Assembly: GCF_001500065.1 (NCBI RefSeq)
Contig: NZ_LQIN01000034.1
Coordinates: 248,001-312,000, forward strand
Origin: Mycobacterium sp. IS-3022
GTDB lineage: Bacteria; Actinomycetota; Actinomycetes; Mycobacteriales; Mycobacteriaceae
DNA length: 64,000 nt
Reading direction: 5' to 3'
The notes below the pieces were generated by a model, which saw only the letters and a list, made by a program, of their open reading frames with translations, was not told the DNA's origin and made no database searches. A program made the position numbers and the translations under genes. Shown here one piece after another: positions 26,141 through 35,063 of the stretch. Each line of letters begins with the position of its first letter. Position 1 is the stretch's first letter.

Positions 26141-27523
26141 GTGACTGGTGCCGTCCCCAAGGCCCGAATATCCCGAGGCGGAAAGCTCGGGCGACTCGCC
26201 GCCGAACAGGCGGTGCGAAGCGCGGGCACGCGGCTGTCGATGATCGGCCGCTCCCAACGAGCCAAGAGCATTCTCGCCGAGCGGGCGACAATTGAGTCGG
26301 CGGATCAATTGGTCACCGTGCTCGGTGGCATGAAGGGCGCAGCGATGAAGCTGGGCCAGATGCTGTCAGTCCTCGATCTCGATCTGGTCCCTGAATCGCA
26401 TCGCGAGCGGTTTCGCGAGAAGCTCGCCGCGCTCCGTGATCACGCGCCGATCGTCCCGTTCGCATCGATGCGGAAAGTCATCGAGACGGATATCGGCCCG
26501 CTGAGGCGGATATTCGCCGATTTCAACGACGAGGCCATCGCCGCCGCGTCCGTCGGACAGGTCTATCGTGCCAAGCTGCGCGATGGCCGCGACGTCGCGG
26601 TCAAAGTGCAGTACCCCGGCATTGACACGGCCATCAAGGCCGATATGCGAAACCTCGCGCTGTTCGCCAAAATCGGCAAGACAGTGTGGCCGACGTTGGG
26701 CGCCAACGGCTTCCTCGAAGAGATCTCGCGAAATCTGGTGAACGAGCTGGATTACCTCCAAGAGGCCCGCACCCAGCACTACGTCGCCCAGAAGTATCGC
26801 GGCCATCCGCTCATCCATATCCCCGACAGTGTTCTCGAATTCAGCAGAGAACGCGTCCTGATCACCGAGTACGTCGACGGGACATCGTTCGAGGATCTGC
26901 GAAAACTTCCCGCCGAGGAACGCAACGACGTGGGCGAGCTGCTTTACCGCTTCTACATCGGTTCGCTGTTCCAGCACAACGAGTTCTGCGGCGATCCACA
27001 CCCGGGAAACGTCATGCAGACGGCCGACGGAAAGGTCGTGTTCATCGACTTCGGGCTCTTCAATCGGATGGACCCCACCAACGTCGACTTCGAGCGCGTA
27101 CTCCTGCGCGCCGCGGTGGAAGGACGAGCCAACGACATCTATCACCTGCTGATCGGCCGGGGCATCGTCGACGCCGATGCGGACATCACCCCACAGGAGT
27201 GCCTCGACTATCTGTGGGCGGCCGGTGAGTGGCACCTCGTCGACGACGAGATCACGGTGACGCCCGAGTTGGCCACCGGAGCGCTGGTAGTCGCGATCGA
27301 CCCACGGGGGTCCGACCACTTCACCGGCATCAAGCGACAGTTGCTGCCGCCGGAGCACATCTTCTCGCGACGAGCCGACTTCTTCACCTTCGGCGCCCTC
27401 GGTCAGCTCGTCGCGACCAACAACTGGCATCGCATCGCGCGCGAGTGGATCTACGACGACCCGCCGGCGACCGACATCGGGCGGGCGATCGCCGACTGGG
27501 AGAACCGCCCCGGCAAGGAGTAA
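26141..27523 (+). CDS. ABC1/UbiB (AarF) family kinase-like protein
   Basis: About 460 residues, atypical protein kinase-like family that affects isoprenoid quinone or other lipid metabolism. Visible motifs: KGAAMKLGQML (KxGQ lid), AAASVGQVYRAKL (Ala-rich loop), VAVKVQYPG (ATP-binding Lys), FCGDPHPGNVM (catalytic Asp) and VFIDFG (metal-binding Asp). Start GTG 26141-26143 is chosen because the family begins shortly before RGGKLGRLAAEQA; a TTG at 26060 overlapping the previous stop is an alternative giving about 27 more residues. Last gene of the run from 24100. Its place between a monooxygenase locus and an mce operon suggests a lipid-related role. Confidence 0.88.
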   Translation: MTGAVPKARISRGGKLGRLAAEQAVRSAGTRLSMIGRSQRAKSILAERATIESADQLVTVLGGMKGAAMKLGQMLSVLDLDLVPESHRERFREKLAALRDHAPIVPFASMRKVIETDIGPLRRIFADFNDEAIAAASVGQVYRAKLRDGRDVAVKVQYPGIDTAIKADMRNLALFAKIGKTVWPTLGANGFLEEISRNLVNELDYLQEARTQHYVAQKYRGHPLIHIPDSVLEFSRERVLITEYVDGTSFEDLRKLPAEERNDVGELLYRFYIGSLFQHNEFCGDPHPGNVMQTADGKVVFIDFGLFNRMDPTNVDFERVLLRAAVEGRANDIYHLLIGRGIVDADADITPQECLDYLWAAGEWHLVDDEITVTPELATGALVVAIDPRGSDHFTGIKRQLLPPEHIFSRRADFFTFGALGQLVATNNWHRIAREWIYDDPPATDIGRAIADWENRPGKE

Positions 27524-27602
27524 GCCTGTCGCGCGCTCTATTGACGTCACCGACAGCAAACATGAATGTCCGCGGATCTTTCCGACAATTTCGGTAGCGT
27601 TG

Positions 27603-27614
27603 CTATTTGGATAG
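27603..27614. promoter_or_regulatory. Operator candidate CTATTTGGATAG in mce leader
   Basis: CTAT-TTGG-ATAG with perfect arms, about 385 bp upstream of the first mce operon start codon and 79 bp after the ABC1 kinase gene. It closely matches the reverse complement of the 24034 site (CTATGTGGATAG). The distance suggests either a long leader or an additional promoter nearby. Confidence 0.55.
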
Positions 27615-27729
27615 TTGTATTATTCAGAATCTCATGGACTGCCGACCGCCGATTTCCCACCCGCACCGGAGTGCAGACTCGCACCACGGACGGCGCAGCG
27701 CCGCCAACCCGCCAGGCCGGCATCTGTCC

Positions 27730-27750
27730 AGGAAAACGAGCGCTTTTCCT
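27730..27750. promoter_or_regulatory. Inverted repeat AGGAAAA-n7-TTTTCCT
   Basis: Perfect 7-bp inverted repeat with a 7-base spacer (arms 27730-27736 and 27744-27750). It may be a repressor site or a short hairpin in the leader RNA of the mce operon. No copy was noticed elsewhere in the window. Confidence 0.4.
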
Positions 27751-27860
27751 AGCGGGAGGCGCGCCCAGGACCGGTGGATTGGAGCGGATCCGCCGGCTGA
27801 ATTCCTGAGAGTGCTCCGGAATCCCTTGACCGAGCCGATTGTGACCGAGCACACTGATCG

Positions 27861-27888
27861 CCGGATTCTAGATAGCGAGGCTATCCGG
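27861..27888. promoter_or_regulatory. Palindromic block GATAGC-GAG-GCTATC with CCGGAT flanks
   Basis: GATAGC (27871-27876) and GCTATC (27880-27885) form a perfect 6-bp inverted repeat with a 3-base spacer, bounded by CCGGAT (27861-27866) and its complement ATCCGG (27883-27888). It is about 115 bp before the mce start codon, a suitable place for an operator. Confidence 0.4.
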
Positions 27889-27998
27889 AAAAGCCAGGGG
27901 CACGTAGACATCTTCGACACTCTGCGAGCAAGCGTGGCAGCTGTCATCGTCGTCGACGGGGACCGGTTGACGGGGCATGTGAACGAGGGGGTGAGCAC

Positions 27999-28910
27999 GT
28001 GACGCAGATCGACGTCGCGCCACCGCCTTCCGCCGAGTCAACCGACGTCGATGCGAGTGGCGAGGACGGCGGCCCTAAGGTCGGCCGCCAACTGTCGACG
28101 GCTTTGGCCACGCCAGTGCGTTACGGGACGAGCCAGATCGACAAGTCGCTCAAGACTCTGGGGCGCTTTCTCGAACTCGGCGCGCAGGCCTTCTATTACC
28201 TCATCACCGACCTGATCCGATTGCGCCACCCGTGGCGCGAGACCATCGGTCAGGCCTGGTTCATTGTCAGCGTCACGGCGATACCCGCACTCCTGGTGTC
28301 GATCCCGTTCGGCGTCATCGTCGCCGTTCAGGTCGGGAGCATCATCCAGCAAGTCGGTGCGACCGCCATCTCGGGCGCCGCCGGAGGTCTGGGCGTGATC
28401 CGCCAGGGCGCGCCGATCGTCGCGGCACTGCTGCTGGGCGGTGCTGCGGGCTCGGCGGTGACCACCGACCTCGGCGCGCGCACCATCCGCGACGAGGTCG
28501 ACGCGTTGCGGGTGATGGGTATCGACCCGGTTCGCCGGCTGATCACGCCGCGGTTGGCCGCAATACTGCTCGTGGCGCCGTTCCTGTGTGTCTTCATCAT
28601 CTTCATGGGTCTTGGCGCCGGCTACTTCATCAACGTCGCGTTCCAATCAGGAACGCCCGGAAGCTATCTGGCATCATTCGCCGCATTCGCCAACGTGGCC
28701 GATGTCGTGGTCGCGCTGATCAAGACCTGGATCTTCGGCGCGGTGACGATCCTCGTCGCGTGTCAGCGGGGGCTCGAGACCAGAGGCGGAGCTCGCGGAG
28801 TGGCCGATGCGGTCAACGCCGCCGTGGTCGTCGGCGTCGTCGCCGTCTTCGTGATGAACCTGGTCATCACGCAGCTGGTGACCATGATCCTGCCGACGAG
28901 GGTGGGCTGA
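27999..28910 (+). CDS. YrbE-type permease A of mce operon (MlaE family)
   Basis: 303-residue integral membrane protein, permease subunit of a Mce lipid transporter. It has about five hydrophobic segments (for example VTAIPALLVSIPFGVIVAVQ and LVAPFLCVFIIFMGLGAGYF) and the YrbE signature IRDEVDALRVMGIDP that contacts the ATPase. A hydrophilic N-terminus of about 55 residues precedes the usual core, longer than typical mycobacterial YrbEA proteins of about 250-265 residues. Start GTG 27999-28001 after GAGGGGG; a later start is possible. The stop overlaps the next ATG by one base (TGATG). The ATPase (MceG type) is not encoded in this window. Confidence 0.93.
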   Translation: MTQIDVAPPPSAESTDVDASGEDGGPKVGRQLSTALATPVRYGTSQIDKSLKTLGRFLELGAQAFYYLITDLIRLRHPWRETIGQAWFIVSVTAIPALLVSIPFGVIVAVQVGSIIQQVGATAISGAAGGLGVIRQGAPIVAALLLGGAAGSAVTTDLGARTIRDEVDALRVMGIDPVRRLITPRLAAILLVAPFLCVFIIFMGLGAGYFINVAFQSGTPGSYLASFAAFANVADVVVALIKTWIFGAVTILVACQRGLETRGGARGVADAVNAAVVVGVVAVFVMNLVITQLVTMILPTRVG

Positions 28911-29776
28911 TGGCCACCCCGTCGAAATTCCTTCCCTTCGGGGCGGCGGCCCGCCTACCCCTGCGAATCGGGGGCGGGACGATGTCGCTGGCCGAACGAC
29001 TCGGCCATCAGGCCACGTTCCTCGGCCTCGTCCTTGGCGCCGTGCCGAGGACGCTGAAGAACTATCGTCGCCAAACCGGCGCACTGCTTGTCGACATGAC
29101 GTGGGGCAACGGCTCGATCATCGTCGGCGGCGGCACGATCGGTGTGCTGGTGTTCATGGGTGTCGCGATCGGGGCTTCGGTCGGCATCGAAGGGTTCGCC
29201 GCGCTCGACATGGTCGGCATGGGCCCGTTGACGGGCTTCGTCTCCGCCTACGCCAACACCCGCGAAATGGCACCGATGATCGCCGCGATCGGATTCGCCG
29301 CGCAGGCGGGGTGCCGGATGACCGCCGAGATCGGCTCGATGCGGATCTCTGAGGAGATCGATGCGTTGGAAGCCCAAGGCATCCGGTCGATTCCGTTTGT
29401 GGTGACAACCCGCGTCATTGCGGGCTTCATCACCATCGTTCCGCTTTACGTGGTCACGCTCTTGCTCAGCTACCTGTCCTGCGCACTGGTGGTCAACGTC
29501 CTGCACGGCCAGTCGTCGGGCACCTATTACCACTACTTCAACTCATTCATTCAACCGTCGGACGTCTTGTTCTCGGTCCTCAAGGCCATCATCTTCGTCA
29601 CCGTCATCATCGCCATTCACGGGTATCAGGGCTACTACGCCACCGGTGGGCCGGAAGGCGTCGGCGCCTCGTCGGGCCGTGCCATCCGCGCCAGCCTCAT
29701 CTCCATCGTCATTCTCGACATGATCCTCACCCTCATCTTCTGGGGGCGCGACCCTGGCGTTCGGATCTCGGGGTAG
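28910..29776 (+). CDS. YrbE-type permease B of mce operon (MlaE family)
   Basis: 288-residue membrane permease partner of the preceding YrbE protein. Hydrophobic segments include TIGVLVFMGVAIGASVGIEG and IPLYVVTLLLSYLSC-like stretches, and the conserved coupling loop reads ISEEIDALEAQGIRS. Start ATG 28910-28912, which shares one base with the preceding stop; a longer frame to the left only overlaps the first permease. The two YrbE proteins together should form the inner-membrane channel of the importer. Confidence 0.93.
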   Translation: MATPSKFLPFGAAARLPLRIGGGTMSLAERLGHQATFLGLVLGAVPRTLKNYRRQTGALLVDMTWGNGSIIVGGGTIGVLVFMGVAIGASVGIEGFAALDMVGMGPLTGFVSAYANTREMAPMIAAIGFAAQAGCRMTAEIGSMRISEEIDALEAQGIRSIPFVVTTRVIAGFITIVPLYVVTLLLSYLSCALVVNVLHGQSSGTYYHYFNSFIQPSDVLFSVLKAIIFVTVIIAIHGYQGYYATGGPEGVGASSGRAIRASLISIVILDMILTLIFWGRDPGVRISG

Positions 29777-29779
29777 CCC

Positions 29780-30832
29780 ATGCCGATCTTCCACGACGAG
29801 TCCGGACGAGCAGCCAGCCCAACGAAACTGCGGCTGCGGGGCCTGGTCGTGTTCGCCGCCCTGGCCGTGGCCACCACGCTGCTGGTCCAGCTCGCCTCTG
29901 GGAAGTACGAGCCCGCGTTCAACCTCACCGTTGTCGCCAACTCGATCGGTGAGGGCCTCACGCCCGGCGCAGAGGTGAAATTCCGGGGCCTCACAATCGG
30001 TTCGGTGAAGAAGCTGGAGGCGATCGGCTACAACAGGCAGAAGCTGACCCTCGTGCTCGACCCACGACAGGCCGCCGCGTTGAAATCGGATACCGGAGCC
30101 CAATTCACCTCATCGAACGTATTCGGCACGGCCGCAGTCGAACTCGTGAGTAGCGGACGCGGTGGTCGGCTCGCACCCGGTCGGACCTTGATGATCGGCG
30201 ACAACGCGCGGTCCTCGTCGATCACCGGGCTGCTGCGCGAGGGGACCAAGCTCACATCGGTGCTGGATTCACCCGCGGTCGACCGGATCATCGAGACGCT
30301 GCGCAAGCACGCCGACCTCGTCGAACCTTCCGCTCGGTCCGTTTTCGACACCGCCAAGATCCTCGTCGACGCACAGACCGTACCGATCTCACAGTCGCTG
30401 TCGGTCATCGCGTCGTTCGTCAACGGCGTCAACGACTTGGTTCCGCTCGCCGGGCTGCTGAACCAGCTCCTGGACGAGTTGACGTTCCTTGTCCAGCCGG
30501 GGGGCACCGACCGGACGAACACGATCCTCGTTCAGGTCAGTGGCCTGTTGAACTTCGTCGCCGATCTGTTCAACAAGAACAATCACTGGGTCGTACCGAT
30601 GGCCAACGGCATCGTCAACGTCGCCGCACCTACCACCTACGCGCTGGGCAGCCTGGCACCGGCCTACGATCGCCTATCGGGGCTGATCGACCGGACCAGT
30701 GCAGCTTTCCCCATCATCGACGGCAAGGTCCGGCTGCGCATCGATGTGCTCCTGGACGCGATGCCCGGCCTGGCCGCTGCCCTGCCCGCCGAGCAGCCAG
30801 CACCACCGACACCTGTGGCGCCGGGGGGCTGA
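29780..30832 (+). CDS. Mce family protein A
   Basis: 350-residue Mce protein, first of the six shaft subunits that carry lipids across the cell envelope. One N-terminal membrane anchor (LVVFAALAVATTLLVQLASG, about residues 23-42), then the MlaD/Mce domain with EGLTPGAEVKFRGLTIGSVK, then a long helical region and a Pro-rich end (AEQPAPPTPVAPGG). Start ATG 29780, 3 bp after the permease stop. Substrates known for mycobacterial Mce systems are fatty acids (Mce1) and cholesterol (Mce4); which applies here is not known. Confidence 0.93.
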   Translation: MPIFHDESGRAASPTKLRLRGLVVFAALAVATTLLVQLASGKYEPAFNLTVVANSIGEGLTPGAEVKFRGLTIGSVKKLEAIGYNRQKLTLVLDPRQAAALKSDTGAQFTSSNVFGTAAVELVSSGRGGRLAPGRTLMIGDNARSSSITGLLREGTKLTSVLDSPAVDRIIETLRKHADLVEPSARSVFDTAKILVDAQTVPISQSLSVIASFVNGVNDLVPLAGLLNQLLDELTFLVQPGGTDRTNTILVQVSGLLNFVADLFNKNNHWVVPMANGIVNVAAPTTYALGSLAPAYDRLSGLIDRTSAAFPIIDGKVRLRIDVLLDAMPGLAAALPAEQPAPPTPVAPGG

Positions 30833-30834
30833 CG

Positions 30835-31845
30835 GTGAACAAGACCGCACGATCCGCGCTCGCGTTGACAGTGTTTGCCGCGATCGCCTTGGTGTGCGCG
30901 CTCATCGTCGTCACCGCGCTGCGCAACCCCGTCGAGGGCGCGGAGTCCACCTACACCGCGACATTCAGCGACGTATCCGGCCTCTACGTCGGCGACGACG
31001 TCCGGATCTCCGGCGTCCAGGTCGGCAAGGTCAAGACCATCCGACTGAACGGCCGCAACGCCGACGTGGAGTTCACTGTGGTGGCCAGTCAACCCGTGTA
31101 CAGCGAGACCGTAGCTGCCGTCCGCTACCAGAACCTCGTCGGGCAGCGGTATCTGGAACTGGCCCAACCCGATGCCCCGGGCGCCCTGCTACCGGCGGGC
31201 TCCACCATCCCGATCGGCTCGACAATCCCGTCGTTCGATGTGGCCAAGCTGTTCAACGGTTTTCGGCCCATCTTCCGTACCTTGGACCCGGCAGAGTTCA
31301 ACCAGCTCGGTGAGAACCTGCTGCGGCTCATCCAAGGCGACGAATCCGGTATCGGGCCCGTACTGCGCGACCTCGATGAGGTCTCCAAATTCGCCGCCGA
31401 TCGCCAAGCGGTCTTCATCACCCTGATCCGCAATCTCGGAGAAATCTCGGTCGACCTCGGCGGCAAATCGAAGCAACTGTTCGACCTGATCACGACGCTC
31501 AACGGTGTTCTGATCCGACTGACGGCCAAGGCCGAGGGATTCCGTCAAGGCATCGACGAAGCGGTGCCGACACTGCGCAACGTGATCCAGATTCTGCAAT
31601 ACACCGAGCGCACGTTCGACGGTATGACCGTCCCGTTCTACGACCTGACCGCTCGGATGTTCCCCCAGACGCCGACCATCATCGCCGGGCTGTCGCTGGT
31701 GCCGTCCCTGATTCAGGGCCTGCGCAACCAACTCATCGAAGACAGGCCCGCTGTACCGCGTTTCACGTGTTCCAACGGCGAGGTGACCTTGCCAGGCATC
31801 GGCATCGTCTCCTTCGCCGAACAAAACCTGGTGGTGTGCCGATGA
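30835..31845 (+). CDS. Mce family protein B
   Basis: 336-residue Mce protein. N-terminal anchor LALTVFAAIALVCALIVVTA, Mce domain with SGLYVGDDVRISGVQVGKVK, then the Mce helical region and a C-terminal segment with two Cys (RFTCSNGEV and NLVVCR at the end). Start GTG 30835-30837, two bases after the preceding stop; its stop overlaps the next start (ATGA). Second subunit of the complex. Confidence 0.93.
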   Translation: MNKTARSALALTVFAAIALVCALIVVTALRNPVEGAESTYTATFSDVSGLYVGDDVRISGVQVGKVKTIRLNGRNADVEFTVVASQPVYSETVAAVRYQNLVGQRYLELAQPDAPGALLPAGSTIPIGSTIPSFDVAKLFNGFRPIFRTLDPAEFNQLGENLLRLIQGDESGIGPVLRDLDEVSKFAADRQAVFITLIRNLGEISVDLGGKSKQLFDLITTLNGVLIRLTAKAEGFRQGIDEAVPTLRNVIQILQYTERTFDGMTVPFYDLTARMFPQTPTIIAGLSLVPSLIQGLRNQLIEDRPAVPRFTCSNGEVTLPGIGIVSFAEQNLVVCR

Positions 31846-32855
31846 GGCTCTTCCGCCGCAACCGCCCCGCCCTGCTCGACGAGCACGCCGCCGGCGCCCG
31901 CAGCCGTCGGATCGGTGTCATCGGCAGCCTCCTCATCGCGGTGTCGCTGGTCGCAGCCGGTGCGCTCTATGTCAACCCCCTCGGGCAGCGCAGCTATACC
32001 GCGCACTTTGAAAGCTCGGGTGGGGCGCGGCCCGGCGACGAGATCCGCATCGCGGGAATACCCGTCGGCAAGGTCACCTCAATCGGTCTGGACGGCACCG
32101 TGGTCAAGATGACCTTCGAAGTGACGAAGTCACTCGTGATCGGCTCGGACTCCACGCTGGAGGTCAAGCTACTCACTCCGCTGGGCGGGCATTACGTGGC
32201 GCTCGACCCCAAGGGTATTCATCCGTTGGGCGACAAGGTGATTCCTCCGCAACAGACGGCGACCCCGTTCGAGATCAACGACATCATCCAGGAGGCGACA
32301 CCCCTGATTCAGGAGGTCGACGGTGACGTCATCCACGACACGTTCAGCGAGGTCGCCAACGCGGCGAACAAGTACCCCGACGCGTTGCGGGATGTCCTCC
32401 AGACCGCGAACACCCTGACGACGTCGCTGAGCCAGGTCACCGCGGATTACCACCGCGGACTCGACTTCCTCAACGAGTACTCCAGCGCTTTCGTCGCCGG
32501 CCGACAACAACTGGTCGTCATGGCGCAGCAGTTCGCGCTCGTGGGCGCCCGACTCACCACGAAGTCCGTAGAGATCGTCGAATTCTTCAGCCTGCTATCC
32601 GAACTCGCGCGCCTCGTCGACCGGTTGATGGTGTTCTACCACGATGAGGTCGCGCCGGTGGCCCACGGCATCGACGACATTTTCGACACGCTGTTCAGCC
32701 ATCCCGAACGGATCGGCGAAGCCGCCGACGGCCTGGGCCAGATTCTGCGGATCGTGGTTCCGATGCTCAGCGGCAACGGCGTCGTGATCGACGAGAGCGA
32801 CCGGCTCATGCCTGGCGAGGACGTGTGCATTCCCAACATCACCAGGCAGTGCTGA
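31842..32855 (+). CDS. Mce family protein C
   Basis: 337-residue Mce protein. N-terminal basic stretch then anchor IGVIGSLLIAVSLVAAGALY, Mce domain with GGARPGDEIRIAGIPVGKVT, helical region, and end DVCIPNITRQC with two Cys. Start ATG 31842-31844 overlaps the stop of subunit B; an upstream frame beginning at 31767 is the shadow of that gene. Third shaft subunit. Confidence 0.93.
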   Translation: MRLFRRNRPALLDEHAAGARSRRIGVIGSLLIAVSLVAAGALYVNPLGQRSYTAHFESSGGARPGDEIRIAGIPVGKVTSIGLDGTVVKMTFEVTKSLVIGSDSTLEVKLLTPLGGHYVALDPKGIHPLGDKVIPPQQTATPFEINDIIQEATPLIQEVDGDVIHDTFSEVANAANKYPDALRDVLQTANTLTTSLSQVTADYHRGLDFLNEYSSAFVAGRQQLVVMAQQFALVGARLTTKSVEIVEFFSLLSELARLVDRLMVFYHDEVAPVAHGIDDIFDTLFSHPERIGEAADGLGQILRIVVPMLSGNGVVIDESDRLMPGEDVCIPNITRQC

Positions 32856-32856
32856 G

Positions 32857-34023
32857 ATGAGGCCCCTACACTTTCTCCGCGACAGGTTCCGTGCCAAGTT
32901 CGTGGGCGTTGCGACCACCGCGATCGTGTTGACGGTGGTCGCCGCCGCGGTCGTCGGCGCGAAGACGTTGCTGCCGAAGATCGATGGCGTCCGTGCGATG
33001 TGCGCCGAGTTCACCGACGCGGCGGGTCTGTACACCGGCAACAAGGTGCAATTGCTCGGGATTGAAGTCGGCGAGGTCACGGCGATCACCAACGAGCCCG
33101 ACCACGTCCGGGTCGACTTCACCGTCCGCAAGGATCTCGACCTGCCCGCCGACGTCGGGGCAGTCACCTACGGCGACTCGATCGTGACCGACCGCCACGT
33201 CGAGCTGACCAAGCCCTACGCCGGTGGACCCAAGTTCACCGGGCCGCAATGTATTGCGATCAAGTCCACGAAGACCCCGATCGGGATCAGCGAATCCTTC
33301 GCAGCGATCGGCGATCTCGCCGATGCCATCCTGGGCCGCGAGGCAGGCCAAGATCCGTTCAGCGCGCCTGGCGTGGCCGCGATCAACGACAGCCTGGCCG
33401 CGGCCAGCCGATCCTTGGACGGCACAGGTGTCACCATCAAGCAGACGCTGCAGAATCTCGTCGCGATGGTCGGTGATCCCTACAAGGCCGACGCCGACTA
33501 CCGGCAGTTGCTGGAGAACAGCGAGATCTTCACCTCGGGTTGGCTGCGGCACTGGGACACATTCGCGGTCGTGATCAAGACACTGCCTGATACGGCCCTG
33601 TTGATAGAGAACCTCTCCGACCACTTCGCAACGGCGTTGAGCAGGCTCGTGCATCTGCTCCCGATATTGAAGGACACCCTCGACCGGTTCGCTCCGCGGG
33701 TCTACCACAACATCTCAGACAAGCTAATCCCCTGGGTCACTGACCTCCTCAACGCCTACACCCCTCACATACTCGGGTTCCTCAACTCGCTTCCGCAGTT
33801 CACCAATTGGCTTTCCGACATCTACGAGCCCACATGGGGCACCCACAACGTCACGTATTACCCACCGCGCGTCGCGATCTCACCGACTCAGGCAAGCGCC
33901 ATCTGCACCGAACTGCGGGCCCGCAACACACCGGGAGCCAATTCCGCATGCGCACCCGGGACGGCGTCGGACCCCGTCACTCTCGGTCTCACCAACCTCA
34001 TCCTGGGCGGAGCCCTCGGATGA
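32857..34023 (+). CDS. Mce family protein D
   Basis: 388-residue Mce protein. N-terminal anchor VGVATTAIVLTVVAAAVVGA, Mce domain with AGLYTGNKVQLLGIEVGEVT, long helical part, and a C-terminal tail with Cys residues (SAICTELRA and SACAPGT). Start ATG 32857, one base after the preceding stop; its stop overlaps the next start by ATGA. Fourth shaft subunit. Confidence 0.93.
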   Translation: MRPLHFLRDRFRAKFVGVATTAIVLTVVAAAVVGAKTLLPKIDGVRAMCAEFTDAAGLYTGNKVQLLGIEVGEVTAITNEPDHVRVDFTVRKDLDLPADVGAVTYGDSIVTDRHVELTKPYAGGPKFTGPQCIAIKSTKTPIGISESFAAIGDLADAILGREAGQDPFSAPGVAAINDSLAAASRSLDGTGVTIKQTLQNLVAMVGDPYKADADYRQLLENSEIFTSGWLRHWDTFAVVIKTLPDTALLIENLSDHFATALSRLVHLLPILKDTLDRFAPRVYHNISDKLIPWVTDLLNAYTPHILGFLNSLPQFTNWLSDIYEPTWGTHNVTYYPPRVAISPTQASAICTELRARNTPGANSACAPGTASDPVTLGLTNLILGGALG

Positions 34024-35063
34024 CCGCCGCACGCCTTTGTGTCCCGGTGATCACCGCGCTGGCTCTGGCGCTGACACCCGCGTGCTCACTCGATCCGACC
34101 GACCTGCCCGTGCCGGGCTCGTACGTGCCGGGTGACGCGTACCGGATCAAGATTGAGTTCTCCAGCGTGCTGAATCTGCCTGCGAAGGCGAAGGTGGATT
34201 CGGGCGGAGTGCAGGTCGGCGTGCTCGATCACGTGGCGCTTGACGGCAGCACCGCGGTGGCCAGCGTCGACATCTCATCGGATGTCCGGCTGCCTCAGAA
34301 CACCCGCGCTGAACTGCGCCAAGCGACGGTGCTCGGAGACATCTACATCGCGCTGCTGACACCGGACCATCCATCGCCGACCACGCTTCACGATGGCGAC
34401 GCGATCCCGTTGAGCAACACCGCCCCCGCTGACAACGTCGAGGATGTCCTGCGGTCCGTGTCCGACCTCGCGTCCGGTGGCGGACTGAACACCTTGCAGG
34501 ACACGGTGATCAAGCTCAACAACGCCTTCCCGAGCGACCCCGCCGAGATCACCGAAGTTCAGCAGAAGGTTGCGGGAACGCTGAACGACCTCGCGGCAAA
34601 TCGGGACACCATCAACGAGATCCTGGCAAGCGCCAGGAACATCAGCAACAGCTTGGTGGAAAATACCCACACCTTCGACCGACTCGTTACCGAAGGCCCC
34701 GACAAGCTCATCGGACTCGGCAGCGTCACGCTGAACATCGTGCAGCTTGTGATAGACGCAGGCAAGCTGGCCCGCAACATCTCTCCGGCAATCGATCCGA
34801 ACACCGCCGAGATACTTCAGGTGATCTCGCATGCAACACCTTTCATCGGCACGGTCGCCACTGCCGACACCACGATTCCGACGATCATGGACAAGACGGT
34901 CGACCTCATCCGCGACAAGCTCATCGGCTTCTTCCGTAAGGGCGGGCCGCGTTACACCGTGACCGGACTGCACAATCCGGACGGGTCGATCGGCCTGGAT
35001 CCGGCGGCCCGCGCCGACGAGGTGATCACCAGGATGCAGACGATGGGGCTACTCGCGCCATGA
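34020..35063 (+). CDS. Mce family lipoprotein E
   Basis: 347-residue Mce protein with a lipoprotein signal peptide: VITALALALTPAC, the Cys at about residue 22 being the likely lipidation site (the lipobox has Thr-Pro-Ala instead of the ideal Leu-Ala-Gly). Mce domain with LPAKAKVDSGGVQVGVLDHV. This matches subunit E of other mycobacterial mce operons, which is normally the lipoprotein (LprK/LprN type). Start ATG 34020-34022 overlaps the D stop. An in-frame extension to 33807 is not credible. Confidence 0.93.
   Translation: MTAARLCVPVITALALALTPACSLDPTDLPVPGSYVPGDAYRIKIEFSSVLNLPAKAKVDSGGVQVGVLDHVALDGSTAVASVDISSDVRLPQNTRAELRQATVLGDIYIALLTPDHPSPTTLHDGDAIPLSNTAPADNVEDVLRSVSDLASGGGLNTLQDTVIKLNNAFPSDPAEITEVQQKVAGTLNDLAANRDTINEILASARNISNSLVENTHTFDRLVTEGPDKLIGLGSVTLNIVQLVIDAGKLARNISPAIDPNTAEILQVISHATPFIGTVATADTTIPTIMDKTVDLIRDKLIGFFRKGGPRYTVTGLHNPDGSIGLDPAARADEVITRMQTMGLLAP

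Larger units (their letters stand above)
27524..27998. other. 475-bp leader region before the mce operon
   Basis: Gap between the ABC1 kinase gene and the first mce operon gene. It is less GC-rich at 27590-27635 and carries three palindromic elements: CTATTTGGATAG (27603), a 7-bp inverted repeat (27730-27750) and GATAGC/GCTATC (27871-27885). A GAGGGGG ribosome site lies just before GTG 27999. A 131-codon open frame ending in GTGA at 28002 is not persuasive as a gene. The promoter is probably here, but I cannot place it exactly. Confidence 0.6.

Noticed and set aside
27607..28002. A 131-codon frame ending in GTGA at the start of the mce operon
   Set aside because: No domain or ribosome site, and its Pro/Arg-rich first part reads like non-coding DNA. 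The GTGA overlap keeps it from being dismissed with certainty.
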